DNA of 6,293 nucleotides, from NCBI GenBank assembly GCA_934276485.1, contig CAKQTE010000080.1, positions 1 through 6,293 of the forward strand, written 5' to 3'. The DNA is from an uncultured Spirochaetales bacterium. Lineage in GTDB: Bacteria; Spirochaetota; Spirochaetia; Sphaerochaetales; Sphaerochaetaceae. Positions 5,265 through 6,293 of this stretch are shown here, piece after piece (position 1 is the stretch's first letter; every line of letters starts with the position of its first letter). A model generated the notes under the pieces. That model ran no database searches. It was given only the letters and a program-made list of their open reading frames with translations, and was not told where the DNA came from. The position numbers and the translations under genes were made by a program.

Positions 5265-6090
5265 TTTTTCTAGACAGGGAAAACAAGGAATATTGCATTT
5301 GTTTTTGATCATTCTTGTTTTTCTAAATTGTTTTCCAATTCTATGGATGATATCATCGGCATTTAAGTTGCCAAATGAGCTTTTTTCAAGTGAAATTTAT
5401 CTCATTCCTCATGTACCAACACTTGATAATTTCAGAACGGTAATCAAAGAGTATGATATCCTAAATTGGTTCTATAACAGTATTATTACTACTCTCGGAA
5501 TCGCTTTGGGACAGATTGTGATATCTATGCTTGCAGCTTTTGCTCTTACATATTACAAGACAAGATTCAATGCATTTATATTCTATATGTTGATTTCAAC
5601 AATGGTTATTCCTTTCCAGGTTACCATGATTCCAAACTATATTCTTACAAGTAAGATGGGAATATTGAACACTCCTCTTGCTGTTATTATTCCTAATGTT
5701 GCGAATGCATCAACATTCTTCTTCATTAGACAGCATGTAAGTAGTATTCCAAAGCCATTCTTTGAGGCTGCTGAGATAGAAGGTGCAAATTCTTTCTGGA
5801 TCTTTCGCCATATTGTATTTGGAATTTGTCAGGGTGCAATTCTTTCAATGTTCATCCTCTGTCTCATTGATGGATGGAACCAGTACTTCTGGCCTTTGCT
5901 TGTTCTTAAATCATCAAAGCACCAGACACTCACGATAGGATTGCAGCAATTCCTTGATCACGAGACAGGAAATAGATGGGGACCATTTATGGCTACCGCT
6001 ACATTGGCTTCCTTGCCTATGATAGTTATCTATTCGTTCATTCAGAAGAACATCATAGATGCTTTTGTAGGTTCTGGTATTAAAGGTTAA
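5254..6090 (+). CDS. ABC sugar transporter permease, MalG/UgpE type
   Basis: This second inner-membrane permease is the partner of the MalF-type protein. From ATG 5254 it has 278 residues, typical of the family. Landmarks are a first helix (13-35) ending in the family's PILWMISSAFK, the periplasmic 'PTLDNFRTV' segment (55-63), helices near 78-99, 106-127, 140-157, 192-213 and 248-264, and the C-terminal QKNIIDAFVGSGIKG (264-278), a hallmark of MalG-like permeases. The WNQYFWPLLVL motif (208-218) is also typical. The EAA loop is FFEAAEIEGANSFWIFRHIVFG (169-190, read in parts), with E171, A172, A173 and G177 present. The usual Leu-Pro ending of the loop is Phe189-Gly190 here. The gene overlaps the first permease by 11 bases, is the last of the operon, and is followed 21 bases later by a terminator. 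Confidence 0.92.
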   Translation: MTINFSRQGKQGILHLFLIILVFLNCFPILWMISSAFKLPNELFSSEIYLIPHVPTLDNFRTVIKEYDILNWFYNSIITTLGIALGQIVISMLAAFALTYYKTRFNAFIFYMLISTMVIPFQVTMIPNYILTSKMGILNTPLAVIIPNVANASTFFFIRQHVSSIPKPFFEAAEIEGANSFWIFRHIVFGICQGAILSMFILCLIDGWNQYFWPLLVLKSSKHQTLTIGLQQFLDHETGNRWGPFMATATLASLPMIVIYSFIQKNIIDAFVGSGIKG

Positions 6091-6111
6091 ATACTACAAT
6101 ATCGTTTCATT

Positions 6112-6145
6112 GTCTCCTTGCTTGCTTTTTGCACAAGGAGGCTTT
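6112..6145 (+). terminator. Probable rho-independent terminator of the importer operon
   Basis: GTCTCCTTG (6112-6120) pairs with CAAGGAGGC (6134-6142) over 9 bp (one G-U). After a 2-base bulge, an inner TGC/GCA stem (6123-6125/6131-6133) closes a TTTTT loop. A short TTT tail follows at 6143-6145. It lies 21 bases after the last permease stop. The T-run is short, so termination may be incomplete. Confidence 0.65.
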
Positions 6146-6159
6146 CGACGTGCTATCAT
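6129..6159 (+). promoter_or_regulatory. Candidate extended -10 promoter just before the intron
   Basis: TGCTATCAT (6151-6159) matches the extended -10 consensus TGnTATAAT at all but one position. TTGCAC (6129-6134) is a weak -35 at a long 19-base spacing and overlaps the terminator stem. The start point would fall a few bases before the intron boundary at 6171. It may be the original promoter of a gene now interrupted by the intron. Confidence 0.35.
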
Positions 6160-6170
6160 TGTACAAAGAG

Positions 6171-6293
6171 GTGCGCCAGTTCGGTGTACATAATCTAACT
6201 CGGTGAGAGTCCGAGTCTGGTAAAGCCTAGCAAGCAACCGGTACATAGCCTTGGAGTCTAGCTCGTGAGGGCGGATTTAAGCGTAGGCAGTGG
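6171..6293 (+). mobile_element. 5' end of a group II intron (domain I start, 3' truncated by the window)
   Basis: The stretch begins GTGCGCC, the conserved 5' end of bacterial group II introns (GUGYG). It continues into structured, non-coding, more G-rich sequence unlike the operon. The hairpin ACTCGG (6198-6203)/CCGAGT (6211-6216) with loop TGAGAGT is a recurrent domain I element in these introns, and the later GGGCGG...AAGCGTAGGCAGTGG style is also typical. CCAG (6176-6179) can pair with CTGG (6217-6220). No long reading frame is visible, as expected before the reverse transcriptase gene, which would lie beyond the edge. The catalytic domain V and the EBS elements are outside, so class and activity cannot be judged. 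A different structured RNA is possible but less likely. Confidence 0.7.

Noticed and set aside
6171..6293. tRNA, riboswitch or CRISPR in the right-hand structured region
   Set aside because: No cloverleaf with TTCGANNC arm, no repeated spacer pattern and no recognised riboswitch core; the GTGCGCC start with a domain I-like hairpin fits a group II intron better.

Overview
The window reads as one sugar-uptake locus from an AT-rich bacterium, most likely a spirochaete (Spirochaetota, Treponema/Sphaerochaeta type). The taxonomic guess rests mainly on the solute-binding protein's export signal, which ends VFA-GGASEQE, a style common in spirochaetal binding proteins, and on the AT-rich codon use. 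It is an inference, not a proof.

Layout, all on the + strand: (1) 2-127, the last 41 codons of a protein resembling the C-terminus of Rpn/PD-(D/E)XK-type nuclease-transposases, followed by a hairpin at 167-196. (2) 299-2102, a two-component system with the response regulator (NarL/LuxR type) first and the histidine kinase (HisKA_3 type, about six membrane helices) second. They overlap by 23 bases, and the kinase starts at a TTG behind a strong ribosome-binding site inside the regulator gene. (3) 2097-2199, a compact control region with an 18-bp perfect palindrome and further GACAA repeats at near-helical spacing. (4) 2200-6090, an ABC sugar-importer operon: secreted solute-binding protein, a TIM-barrel sugar isomerase/epimerase-like enzyme, and two MalF/MalG-type permeases. 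An 11-bp hairpin lies between the binding-protein gene and the rest. No ATPase is encoded here. (5) 6091-6293, an operon terminator, a candidate extended -10 promoter, and from 6171 what looks like the 5' end of a group II intron starting GTGCGCC and running off the window.

Working model (inference): the membrane kinase senses a sugar-related or envelope signal and phosphorylates the regulator. The regulator binds the repeat cluster upstream of the binding-protein gene and switches on import. The isomerase-like protein would process the imported carbohydrate or a derivative, and the permeases would borrow an MsmK/UgpC-type ATPase encoded elsewhere. The most distinctive points are the operator-like repeat cluster, the use of a NarL/HisKA_3 pair for a family 1 sugar importer, unusual kinase residues (a cysteine cluster in a membrane helix, and Tyr at the phosphatase-motif Gln position), and the mobile-element remnants on both sides. 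The genes belong to known families. I see no wholly new system.
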